Source: Planctomycetaceae bacterium UBA4655 (GTDB lineage: Bacteria > Planctomycetota > Planctomycetia > Pirellulales > UBA1268). Taken from it: DNA of 5,995 bases. The notes beneath the pieces are model-generated. The model was given only the letters and a program-made list of their open reading frames with translations. It did no database searches and was not told the DNA's origin. Of this stretch, positions 1 to 5,995 are shown in pieces. The stretch is taken from NCBI GenBank assembly GCA_002405515.1, contig DHLZ01000164.1, positions 479-6,473 of the forward strand, written 5' to 3'. The position numbers and the translations under genes were made by a program. Numbering within the stretch: position 1 is the first letter of the stretch; each line of letters opens with the position of its first letter.

Positions 1-399
1 CGTGCCCCAGGACACGTCCTCGCGGCCTTCAGGCACAAGCTTCATCAAGAGCCCGTCCAGGCCGAGCATCCGCCACAGTCCCCACGCCAGCCAGACATCG
101 CCGAAGTCCCGCAGCCGCTCGATCCGGATGTCCCTGAGGCGGACCTTCACCTGTTCTTCTTCGCCTGCATCCCTTGCGCATGGCGGATCGAAGAGCGTGT
201 GCTCTGGCCGGCGTGCTGCTTCGTCACCTTGCAGGTGTGCCCCGAGCTTCGCCCAGCCGTCCTGCTCGCTCGGCGTGAGATCACCGAGATACGCGACCAC
301 ACGCTGCCGCGATCCGCGTGCCGTGCGATACGACTCGACGAGCGCCCAGTATGTGTGCCGCTTGCCGCTCTTTCGTCGCTCGCATCGCCGCAGGAACAT
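1..399 (-). CDS. IS1634-type (IS4 superfamily) transposase, N-terminal part, cut by the window edge
   Basis: This frame stays open from an ATG at 399 to the left edge, giving 133 codons with no stop. The protein starts MFLRRCERRKSGKRHTYWAL and continues with VESYRTARGSRQRVVAYLGD (residues 21-40). That is the small basic N-terminal module I recognise from IS1634-type transposases. A second block at about 89-133 (RDIRIERLRDFGDVWLAWGL, then the WRMLGLDELL region and an EGREDVSW segment) also fits the family. The DDE catalytic residues would lie beyond the edge, so activity cannot be judged. The start is supported by the MFLRR opening and by a GGAG ribosome-binding site seven bases upstream. The enzyme would cut and join the ends of its own insertion sequence. 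No frameshift is visible. The family call rests on remembered motifs. Confidence 0.82.
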   Translation of the reverse strand, partial: MFLRRCERRKSGKRHTYWALVESYRTARGSRQRVVAYLGDLTPSEQDGWAKLGAHLQGDEAARRPEHTLFDPPCARDAGEEEQVKVRLRDIRIERLRDFGDVWLAWGLWRMLGLDGLLMKLVPEGREDVSWGT

Positions 400-406
400 C
401 GAAGCA

Positions 407-410
407 CTCC
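407..410 (-). promoter_or_regulatory. Ribosome binding site of the transposase
   Basis: On the minus strand GGAG occupies these positions, with a seven-base spacer before the ATG at 399. This supports choosing that ATG. I found no convincing sigma-70-type promoter farther upstream in the leader. Confidence 0.55.
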
Positions 411-599
411 GTCGCTCGGATGCTTCAAAGATCGCGAACCCGGAAGTGAAAACTCAAGGGCAAGGTCTTCACTACACGGCCGTTCGCGGAACCGCGCGTT
501 GCCGCGTCAGCACTTACGATCGATCAACCGCCCAGAAATCCGAAAAATGGTTCCGAACTGCGTAACTTGGGCTAGCGCTGCGGCCGCCGAGGGCGAACA

Positions 600-2834
600 T
601 CACGGCCCGGGATCGGACTCGAGCCGCTCGACGACCGCCCTGACCTGTTCGAGGTCGATCCCCGGCGGCTGTCGGTCGAGGAGCCAGCGGGCGTCGTCGA
701 GGGCCGCGTCGCGACGGCCGAGCCTGGCGGCGGTCACCATCCGCATCACGCGGTCGGCAACGGAGTCGGGCTCGATCGTAAGCGTCGCCTCGAGATAACG
801 GAGCACGTCTTCCTGGCTGCCTTCCCGCGTGGCGATCCCGCGGAGGTTGCCAAGCATCCTCACGAGGATCGCCCGCGGCCCGACGGTGGCAAGATGATCG
901 TCATTGAGTTCGTCGCCCGACCGCTCCATGAGCCGCCTCGCGAGATCCTCGCGGGAGCACACCGCGGCGGAATCAAAGACGTCGAGCCAGCGGGGCTCCC
1001 CCTCGGCGGGCACGTGCCGCACGAGGAAGTGCCCTGGGAACCCGACCCCCTCCACCCGCACCCCCAGCCGGCGGGCGAGCTCCATGTAGACGACCGAGAG
1101 CGTGATCGGGATCCCCTCGCGGTCGTCGAGCACCTCGTTCACGTAGCTGTTGGCCCGGTTGTAGTAGTCGCCCCGGCTGCCGTGAAACCCCAGCTCCTCG
1201 AAGAGCACCCGGTTGAGCGTGGCGAGCTTCGCCGCCTCGTCGGCATCCGGCGAACGCTTCGCGATGTCGGCGGCGAGCCGGTCGAGCTCCCGCCGCGACG
1301 CCTCAACGTCGAGGTCCGGGTTGTCGAGCTTCGCGACGAGCAACGCCGCGGCAAAGAGGTCGATCTTCGACTCGTCGCCCGCCACGATCCGGGCGAGTTC
1401 GTCGAGCGTCCGTCGCTCGTGGACCGCGGTCGCGAGCATCTCGACCTGCCGAGCCTGCCGCGCCAGACGCGCCGCCCGCTCCGCGAGCGCCGTCCGCGCC
1501 GCCCCCCCCTCGGCGAGAAGCTTCGCGACCAGGTCCCTCGCCGGCGGTCCGTCATCGGGGACCGCGGCCGTGAGCGACTCGATCCGGTCCATCGTCTCCT
1601 TCGACGGCATCGCCGGCGGCAGATCACGGCCCATGGCGAACGAGCGAAACTCCGCTTCCGTGTCGCGAAACTTCGCCAGCCCGACCCGGCCCCCTGCGAG
1701 CCCGCGGTCGGCGGACTCGAAGACCGCCTCGTCGTTCACGAAGCAGGATATTTTCTCGGCGGTGCGGCGGACGCGAAGATGGTTCCACCCGCCGGGCCGG
1801 TAGCGGGGGCTCGCCCGCTCGTGGAGGATCTTCCACGAGAGCACGTCGGGCCCGTCGAACCGGGTCAGCCGCAGCCTGCCGGCCGACGGGTAGAAGCCGT
1901 AGTGCCGCTCACCACCGTCGGACGCGAAGGCGAGCCCCGCCGCGCCCGCCTCGTCGTCGAGCTTCACCCACACCGCCACGTCGTAGGGCGTCGCGGGAGG
2001 CGGATCGACGGCCAGGCAGAGCGACCGGCCTCCGAAGCCCGAGCCCGCACCGCTCACGGCGATCCGGCCGGCCCGCTGACGCCAGCGGGCTCCGCCGACC
2101 GTGGTCCATTCCGCGGGATCGATCGCCCCGATCGTGAGCCATCGCTCCATCACGACCGGGTTGGGCCGATCGAGCAGGCTTCGCAGCCGCTCCACCGACA
2201 CGGCAAACCCGAGGTTGGGCGTGATGAGCGACTTCATCGAGACGATCCCCTGCACCCGGCCCCGCCGATCGAGCACGGGCCCGCCGCTGTTGCCCGGCTC
2301 CACCGGCATCGCGAGCTGGATCATTTCGATGCCCTCCCGCCGCCGCAGGCCCGACACGCGGCCCGCGACGACGCTCCGTTCGAGCCCGTGAGGATTGCCG
2401 ATCGCCACGATCTCCGCGCCGTCGGCGAGCGTGCCGGCCTCCGCGAGCGGAAGGGCCGCCGGACATTTGGCCTTGATTCTCACGACCGCGAGGTCGCCGT
2501 CGCGGTCGGTCGCGTGGACCGACGTCACCTCGTGCGTCGTGCCGTCGGCCAGTTCGACGCTGATCGGCCTTGCCTCGCCGATGACGTGAAGGTTCGTGGC
2601 CACGAGCCCGTCCCCGACGATGAACCCGGTGCCCAGCCCCGCATCACCCTCCCGGCGGCCGCGGTACCGGATCGTGACGATCGACGGCTTCGCCTCGCGG
2701 GCGAGATCCTCGACCGACTTTTCCTCCGCGGCAGCCGTCGGGCCGCCGGGTCCGATGCCCCCCGCGAACCCCACCGCGATGGCAGCCAAGCCGATCAAGA
2801 CCGGTGCCGTGGGCCGGCTGCAGACGAAAGACAT
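600..2834 (-). CDS. Secreted trypsin-like serine protease fused to a LamG-like segment and a SirB1-type transglutaminase-like domain
   Basis: The predicted protein has 744 residues. Residues 1 to about 36 form a signal peptide (hydrophobic stretch about 11-25, likely cleavage after AAA near 36), so it probably acts outside the cytoplasm. Residues about 42-225 are a trypsin/HtrA-like protease with all three catalytic residues visible: His83 in TNLHV, Asp114 in DGDLAVV and Ser183 in GNSGGP. No PDZ domain follows. Residues about 230-402 look like a concanavalin/LamG-type jelly roll (WNHLRVRR, FVNDEAVFES, GGRVGLAKF). Residues about 475-640 match SirB1/Transglut_core2 proteins (GDYYNRANSYVNEVLDDREG, GIPITLS, GVGFPGHFLVR with His602, LDVF with Asp618). 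Residues about 650-740 are helical and TPR-like. A cysteine is absent in the GIPITLS block, so transglutaminase or cysteine protease activity is doubtful. The ATG at 2834 is chosen because it follows a strong Shine-Dalgarno sequence and opens the signal peptide; the frame stays open upstream but there overlaps priA. Substrate and role are unknown. Confidence 0.88.
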   Translation of the reverse strand: MSFVCSRPTAPVLIGLAAIAVGFAGGIGPGGPTAAAEEKSVEDLAREAKPSIVTIRYRGRREGDAGLGTGFIVGDGLVATNLHVIGEARPISVELADGTTHEVTSVHATDRDGDLAVVRIKAKCPAALPLAEAGTLADGAEIVAIGNPHGLERSVVAGRVSGLRRREGIEMIQLAMPVEPGNSGGPVLDRRGRVQGIVSMKSLITPNLGFAVSVERLRSLLDRPNPVVMERWLTIGAIDPAEWTTVGGARWRQRAGRIAVSGAGSGFGGRSLCLAVDPPPATPYDVAVWVKLDDEAGAAGLAFASDGGERHYGFYPSAGRLRLTRFDGPDVLSWKILHERASPRYRPGGWNHLRVRRTAEKISCFVNDEAVFESADRGLAGGRVGLAKFRDTEAEFRSFAMGRDLPPAMPSKETMDRIESLTAAVPDDGPPARDLVAKLLAEGGAARTALAERAARLARQARQVEMLATAVHERRTLDELARIVAGDESKIDLFAAALLVAKLDNPDLDVEASRRELDRLAADIAKRSPDADEAAKLATLNRVLFEELGFHGSRGDYYNRANSYVNEVLDDREGIPITLSVVYMELARRLGVRVEGVGFPGHFLVRHVPAEGEPRWLDVFDSAAVCSREDLARRLMERSGDELNDDHLATVGPRAILVRMLGNLRGIATREGSQEDVLRYLEATLTIEPDSVADRVMRMVTAARLGRRDAALDDARWLLDRQPPGIDLEQVRAVVERLESDPGP

Positions 2835-2838
2835 GGAC

Positions 2839-2844
2839 ACCTCC
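2839..2844 (-). promoter_or_regulatory. Strong ribosome binding site fixing the protease start
   Basis: The minus strand reads GGAGGT here, four bases before the ATG at 2834. It lies in the 58-bp gap after priA. It decides the start against the longer open frame reaching back to 2993, whose extra residues lack protein-like character and come from the priA 3' end read out of frame. Confidence 0.75.
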
Positions 2845-2892
2845 GAGGTCGCATCGGGCTCGCGTACGTCGACTGTAGCAGACCGCCGAGCG

Positions 2893-5184
2893 TCAGAGCA
2901 TCTCGACCGGATCGACGTCCACGATCCAGGCGACGTCGTCGGGCGTCGCGAACCCGTCGATCGCGTCGCGGACGATCCGGCGAAGCTCCGCATCGTCGGG
3001 ACCGATGAGCTGCACGTGCCAGCGGAAGCGATCGCGAAGCCGGGCGATCGGCGCCGGGGCGGGCCCGAGCACCCGCACGGCCGCCGGCGCTACGTTCGAT
3101 GGCGTTCCGCTCGTCGGTGGGCCGCCCGCGGCCGCCCGCAGCCGCTCCGCGATCTGCCCCGCCTGGTGGCGGGCCGCGGCGTCATCGACGCTCCGCACGA
3201 CGATGCGGACGACATGACCGAACGGCGGATAGCCGAGGGCCTCGCGGATCGGCAGCTCCGTCCGAACGAAGGCCTCGTAGTCGTGCGTGGCCGCGGCGCG
3301 GAGCGCGGGATGGTCGGGGCTGCTCGTCTGCACGACGACGCGGCCGCCGAGCGGCCCGCGGCCGCTGCGGCCCGCCACCTGCATCACGAGCTGGCAGGTC
3401 CGCTCGGAGGCGCGGAAATCGGGAAGATGGAGCGCGGCGTCGGCATTCACGACGCCGACGAGCACGACCGACGGGAAGTCGAGCCCCTTCGCGATCATCT
3501 GCGTGCCGACGAGGATGTCGATCTCGCGATCGCGAAACGCATCGAGCGTCTTCTCGTGCGAGCCTCGCGAACGCATCGTGTCGGTGTCCATCCTCGCGAC
3601 CCGCGCTCCCGGGAAGATCCTGCGGACCTGGTCCTCCAGCCGCTGCGTTCCGGTGCCCCGCAGGCTCACCGACGGCGAGCGGCATTCGGGGCAGTCGGGG
3701 GTGAGCCTCGTGACGCGGCCGCAGCCGTGGCAGACGCCGCGGCTGCCGGGCTGGTGGAACGTCAGCGCGATGTCGCACTGCGGGCAGCGGACGGTGTGGC
3801 CGCAGGCGGGGCACTGCACGGCCGTCGCGAATCCCCGCCGGTTCAAGAGCAGGATCACCTGGCCGCCGCTCTCGATCGCCCAGCCGATCCCCGCCTGGAG
3901 CCTCGGGCTCACGGGCCCACGGCTCCGCGAGGCGGGATCCCGCTGATCGACCGTGATCACGGCGGGGAGCTGCGCGCCGCCGACCCGCTGCGGCAGTTCC
4001 ACCATCCGCCATTCGCCGGCGAGGCACCGCTGGAAGGTTTCGAGCGACGGCGTGGCGGAGCCGAGCACGAGCGGAACCCCCTCGGATCGGGCCCGCCATT
4101 CCGCGACGTCCCGCGCGTGGTAGCGGGGGGCGGTGCCCTGCTTGAACGAGTTTTCATGCTCCTCGTCGATCACGATCAGCCCGAGCCGGGGCGTCGGCGC
4201 GAAGACGGCGCTCCTCGCCCCGACCACCACGCTGACGCTCCCGGCGGCGATCTCCTTCCACTGCGCGTGCCGCTCGGCGGGCGTGAGGTGGCTGTGGAGC
4301 ACGGCCACCTCGCCGAACCGCGCCCGAAACCGGCTGCAGGTCTGCGGAGTGAGGCTGATCTCGGGCACGAGCACGATCGCCTGCCGTCCGTAGGCCACCG
4401 TCTCCTCGACCGCCTTGAGGTAGACCTCCGTCTTCCCGCTGCCGGTCACGCCGAAGAGCACGATCGTCTCGTGGCGGCGGGCCCGCATCGGCGCCAGGAT
4501 CGCCTCCACCGCGTCGGCCTGCCGCTCCGAAAGCACGGGCGGGGCGGCGCCGCTTCCGGCCGCGGGCTTCGCCCTCGCCAGCCGCGCGGGATCGCAGATT
4601 TCGAGGAGGCCGTTCTTGAGGAGCCGTGAGACGACCGCCCGGCTCGCACCGCTCTTCTCGGCGAGCTGCTCGGCCGTCATCGGCTCGGCGGCGCACGCGA
4701 GCACCTTCGCCTGCGACGGCGTGAGCGTGCGGGCCGGCTCCGCGGCCGACCGCACGAGCACCGGCGCCGACCGCCGCCCCGCCTTCGCCCGCACGCCCGC
4801 GGGCAACACCGCCTCGAGCACCTCCCCCCAGCGGCACATCCACCGCTCGCTCATCCACTTCGTCAGCCCGAGCATCCGCGGCGAGAGGAGCGGCCGCTCG
4901 TCCTCGACGGCGATCACCTCCTTGAGCGGCTGCTGCGGCAGCTCGCCGGCCGTCACCGCCACGCAGTAGCCGACCCGCGGCCGCCCGCTCTTGCCGAGCG
5001 GCACCCGCAGCCGCCGGCCCGGCTCGACCGATCCCGCAAGCGACTCGGGCACGAGGTAATCGAGCGGCTTCGCCACGCCCTCGGGCAGCACGACCGTGGC
5101 CACCGTTCCATGGCGACGGTCGTCCTCCTCCCACGCGGGACGCGTTTCGAAGAGTTCCCGTTGGCTCGTATGCTTGTCTGCCAT
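2893..5184 (-). CDS. priA: Primosomal protein N' (PriA), replication restart helicase
   Basis: PriA is a 3'-to-5' superfamily 2 DNA helicase that recognises stalled or collapsed replication forks and leads to reloading of the replicative helicase. The 763-residue product is close to the usual length (E. coli about 730). Visible in order: an N-terminal 3'-end-binding domain from about residue 27 (VATVVLPEGVAKPLDYLVPE); a winged-helix-like segment at about 153-196; Walker A GVTGSGKTE (245-253, Lys251); the DEEH box (340-343); motif GSATPSLE (375-382); and a two-zinc module with eight cysteines at 458, 461, 467, 470, 485, 488, 498 and 501. These are followed by GTGTQRLED (510-518), VGTQMIAKGLDFP (559-571) and QVAGRSGRG (602-610), and a C-terminal domain to 763. 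All key residues are present, so the enzyme should be active. The start at 5184 is the only ATG that gives a normal N-terminus, but it has no clear Shine-Dalgarno. Longer reading to 5400 would run through nadD. The protease gene follows 58 bp downstream. Confidence 0.96.
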   Translation of the reverse strand: MADKHTSQRELFETRPAWEEDDRRHGTVATVVLPEGVAKPLDYLVPESLAGSVEPGRRLRVPLGKSGRPRVGYCVAVTAGELPQQPLKEVIAVEDERPLLSPRMLGLTKWMSERWMCRWGEVLEAVLPAGVRAKAGRRSAPVLVRSAAEPARTLTPSQAKVLACAAEPMTAEQLAEKSGASRAVVSRLLKNGLLEICDPARLARAKPAAGSGAAPPVLSERQADAVEAILAPMRARRHETIVLFGVTGSGKTEVYLKAVEETVAYGRQAIVLVPEISLTPQTCSRFRARFGEVAVLHSHLTPAERHAQWKEIAAGSVSVVVGARSAVFAPTPRLGLIVIDEEHENSFKQGTAPRYHARDVAEWRARSEGVPLVLGSATPSLETFQRCLAGEWRMVELPQRVGGAQLPAVITVDQRDPASRSRGPVSPRLQAGIGWAIESGGQVILLLNRRGFATAVQCPACGHTVRCPQCDIALTFHQPGSRGVCHGCGRVTRLTPDCPECRSPSVSLRGTGTQRLEDQVRRIFPGARVARMDTDTMRSRGSHEKTLDAFRDREIDILVGTQMIAKGLDFPSVVLVGVVNADAALHLPDFRASERTCQLVMQVAGRSGRGPLGGRVVVQTSSPDHPALRAAATHDYEAFVRTELPIREALGYPPFGHVVRIVVRSVDDAAARHQAGQIAERLRAAAGGPPTSGTPSNVAPAAVRVLGPAPAPIARLRDRFRWHVQLIGPDDAELRRIVRDAIDGFATPDDVAWIVDVDPVEML
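5169..5174 (+). promoter_or_regulatory. Possible -10 box for nadD
   Basis: TATGCT matches the TATAAT consensus at four of six positions and ends nine bases before the nadD ATG. A transcript using it would begin about at the start codon, making the nadD mRNA leaderless, in keeping with the lack of a Shine-Dalgarno sequence. The -35 region (about 5145-5151, TTTCGAA) is a poor match. The site lies inside the first codons of priA on the other strand. This is a weak, composition-sensitive call. Confidence 0.25.
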
Positions 5185-5827
5185 GCGTCTTGGCATCTTC
5201 GGCGGCAGCTTCGATCCCGTCCACACCGGCCATTTGGTCGCGGCGAGGGCCTGTCGCGAGCAGGCCGGAATCGACCGCATGATCCTCGTTCCGGCGGGCG
5301 TTTCGCCGTTCAAGCAGGATCGCCCGCCGACCGCCGGCCGCCACCGCGCGGCGATGCTCGAGCTCGCGACGGCCGGCGACCCGTTGTTCGAGATCTCCAC
5401 GATCGAGCTTGGCCGCGATGGCCCGAGCTACACGGCCGACACGCTCGAGCAGCTGCGGGCCGCGCACCCCGGCGACACGCTCCTGCTCGTCGTCGGCTCC
5501 GACTCGCTCGCGTCGTTTCCAACCTGGCACCGGCCCGACCGCATCCTCGAACTCGCCGAGCTTCTGCCGGTGGAGCGACAGGGCCTCGACGACCTCGAGC
5601 GACTGCGGTCAGCCACGCCCGCGCTCGAAACCCTCGTCGGCCGTGATCGTCTCGACCGCATCATCGCGTCGCGGGTGCGGATCCCGCCGATCGAGGCCAG
5701 ATCGACCGAAGTCCGCCGCGCGGTCGCCGAGGGCCGCCCGCTTTGCGGCCTCACGCCCCCGGCCGTCGAGGACTACATCCGCAGGCACGGCCTCTACGTT
5801 CTCCCCGGGCAGCGACCGGTTGCGTGA
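5183..5827 (+). CDS. nadD: Nicotinate-nucleotide adenylyltransferase (NadD)
   Basis: NadD joins nicotinate mononucleotide and ATP to give deamido-NAD and pyrophosphate, the penultimate step of NAD synthesis in the cytoplasm. The product has 214 residues, a normal length. The N-terminal nucleotidyltransferase signature is complete (GGSFDPVHTGH, residues 7-17, with the HxGH motif His14/His17). It is followed by VPAGVSPFKQ (36-45), the substrate-site segment GPSYTADTLEQL (80-91), VVGSDSLASFPTWHRPDRIL (103-122), and the C-terminal STEVR motif (174-178), which corresponds to the family's ISSTxIR motif. The ATG at 5183 puts the signature at the usual distance from the N-terminus; the frame is open back to 5096, but that extension overlaps priA antisense and is not NadD-like. 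The gene diverges from priA with overlapping start codons. The frequent neighbour rsfS does not follow; repetitive non-coding DNA does. No Shine-Dalgarno is evident. Confidence 0.96.
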   Translation: MRLGIFGGSFDPVHTGHLVAARACREQAGIDRMILVPAGVSPFKQDRPPTAGRHRAAMLELATAGDPLFEISTIELGRDGPSYTADTLEQLRAAHPGDTLLLVVGSDSLASFPTWHRPDRILELAELLPVERQGLDDLERLRSATPALETLVGRDRLDRIIASRVRIPPIEARSTEVRRAVAEGRPLCGLTPPAVEDYIRRHGLYVLPGQRPVA

Positions 5828-5830
5828 CGA

Positions 5831-5866
5831 ACGGCGGCGATCGTCGCCTGGGATCGTGAACGCCGT
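5831..5866 (+). terminator. Inverted repeats after nadD, possible weak terminator
   Basis: A 6-bp perfect inverted repeat (ACGGCG at 5831-5836, CGCCGT at 5861-5866) encloses a smaller GC hairpin (GGCGA, TCG loop, TCGCC at 5836-5848). They begin four bases after the nadD stop codon. There is no T-run directly after either stem, only the pyrimidine-rich TTCTCTTCTC from 5870, so intrinsic termination is uncertain. Confidence 0.25.
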
Positions 5867-5893
5867 ATGTTCTCTTCTCACGAACAAACAACA

Positions 5894-5964
5894 ACGCAAA
5901 AGAACGCAAAACGCAAAAGGACAGGCATACTACCGGGAGCATCTGAGAACGCAAAAACGCAAAA
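5894..5964 (+). repeat. Five copies of ACGCAAAA
   Basis: ACGCAAAA occurs at 5894-5901, 5904-5911, 5911-5918, 5949-5956 and 5957-5964, with spacings of 10, 7, 38 and 8 bases. The short A-tracts and the sharp fall in GC make this tract unlike the genes beside it. On the opposite strand it reads as TTTTGCGT repeats. I recall similar TTTGCGT-type intergenic repeats from planctomycete and other environmental genomes, but I cannot confirm kinship here. Confidence 0.8.
5902..5943 (+). repeat. Direct repeat, copy 1 (42 bp)
   Basis: This copy begins GAACGCAAAACGC and ends CCGGGAGCATC. Its last 36 bases (5908-5943) are identical to 5954-5989. A three-base TGA spacer separates it from copy 2. Confidence 0.93.
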
Positions 5965-5989
5965 GGACAGGCATACTACCGGGAGCATC
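5947..5989 (+). repeat. Direct repeat, copy 2 (43 bp)
   Basis: It matches copy 1 except for one extra A in the first A-run (five A at 5953-5957, against four at 5908-5911). The offset of the shared core is 46 bases. The sequence ends six bases later, so further copies may follow outside the window. Confidence 0.93.
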
Positions 5990-5995
5990 AAGTAG

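Larger units (their letters stand above)
1..575 (-). mobile_element. One end of an IS1634-like insertion sequence (boundary approximate)
   Basis: The element is inferred from the partial transposase at 1-399 plus its upstream leader. Positions 421-580 contain 89 G or C in 160 bases (about 56%), clearly lower than the protease gene beside them, and hold no convincing gene. The terminal inverted repeat cannot be identified because the other end is outside the window. The stretch at about 545-575, which reads on the minus strand as AGCCCAAGTTACGCAGTTCG, is my best guess for the end. It lies about 25 bp past the protease stop codon, so the element would have inserted just downstream of that gene. 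The edge could be wrong by some tens of bases. Confidence 0.55.

Noticed and set aside
482..496. Small palindromes in the insertion-sequence leader (GTTC-GCG-GAAC and CGCGG-AA-CCGCG)
   Set aside because: The stems are four to five base pairs with very short loops and are of a kind expected by chance in GC-rich DNA; no regulatory role can be supported.
2..565. Plus-strand open frame of 187 codons at the left edge
   Set aside because: It overlaps the partial transposase read from the other strand, has a Ser/Arg-rich composition without motifs, and extends through the insertion-sequence leader.
894..3008. Plus-strand open frame of 704 codons opposite the protease gene
   Set aside because: Over 894-2834 its codons are the exact reverse complements of the protease codons. 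Such a frame stays open when the sense gene avoids TTA, CTA and TCA codons, as high-GC genes do. The product is Arg/Pro/His-rich with no recognisable motif.
2596..4629. Plus-strand open frame of 677 codons opposite priA
   Set aside because: It is in codon register with priA on the opposite strand across the overlap and is open for the same reason. Its low-complexity translation has no domain signal, while the minus strand encodes a complete PriA.
4154..5530. Minus-strand open frame of 458 codons overlapping priA and nadD
   Set aside because: It is an out-of-frame reading of priA, rich in Arg, Gly and Ala, and it also runs across the start of nadD. No motif supports it.
5902..5989. A short CRISPR array
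   Set aside because: Only two copies are present with a three-base spacer, far too short for CRISPR spacers, and no cas gene is nearby.
5894..5989. A replication origin with DnaA boxes
   Set aside because: The ACGCAAAA iterations and AT-richness were considered, but they do not match the usual TTATCCACA DnaA box on either strand and no dnaA or dnaN is nearby.
5867..5995. A 42-residue plus-strand frame from ATG at 5867 to TAG at the last base, spanning both repeats
   Set aside because: The two repeat copies are 46 bases apart and so are read in different frames, there is no ribosome-binding site, and the Lys/Thr/Gln-rich product has no recognisable motif. Ending exactly at the window edge is probably chance.

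Overview
The window looks like part of a high-GC bacterial chromosome, most likely from a planctomycete (Planctomycetota, perhaps the Pirellulales). That placement is an inference from the high GC content of the genes (by eye near 70%), the PriA N-terminus, a secreted trypsin-like protease joined to a jelly-roll segment and a SirB1-type domain, and an IS1634-type transposase. No rRNA, tRNA or other firm taxonomic marker is present.

Layout from left to right. Positions 1-399 (minus) hold the N-terminal 133 residues of an IS1634/IS4-type transposase that runs off the left edge. Positions 400 to about 575 are its AT-richer leader and presumably one end of the insertion sequence. Positions 600-2834 (minus) encode a large exported protein that combines a trypsin/HtrA-like serine protease, a concanavalin/LamG-like segment and a SirB1-type transglutaminase-like domain with a TPR-like tail. 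Positions 2893-5184 (minus) encode primosomal helicase PriA. Positions 5183-5827 (plus) encode NadD, the nicotinate-nucleotide adenylyltransferase. Positions 5828-5995 are non-coding, fall to about 47% GC in the last 125 bases, and contain two near-identical direct repeats of 42 and 43 bp rich in ACGCAAAA.

How the genes relate. priA and the protease gene lie on the same strand 58 bp apart and may be co-transcribed. priA and nadD diverge from a single CATG tetranucleotide in which their two ATG start codons overlap, so there is no intergenic region and the control signals of each must lie inside the other gene or be absent. PriA (replication restart) and NadD (NAD synthesis) are housekeeping functions. 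The protease/SirB1 fusion is the least understood gene. Mobile or repetitive DNA at both ends suggests, without proving it, that the sequence is an assembly fragment broken at repeats.

I see no CRISPR array, phage, toxin-antitoxin or defence system. The most unusual items are the protease/SirB1 fusion, the overlapping divergent start codons, and the right-hand direct repeats.
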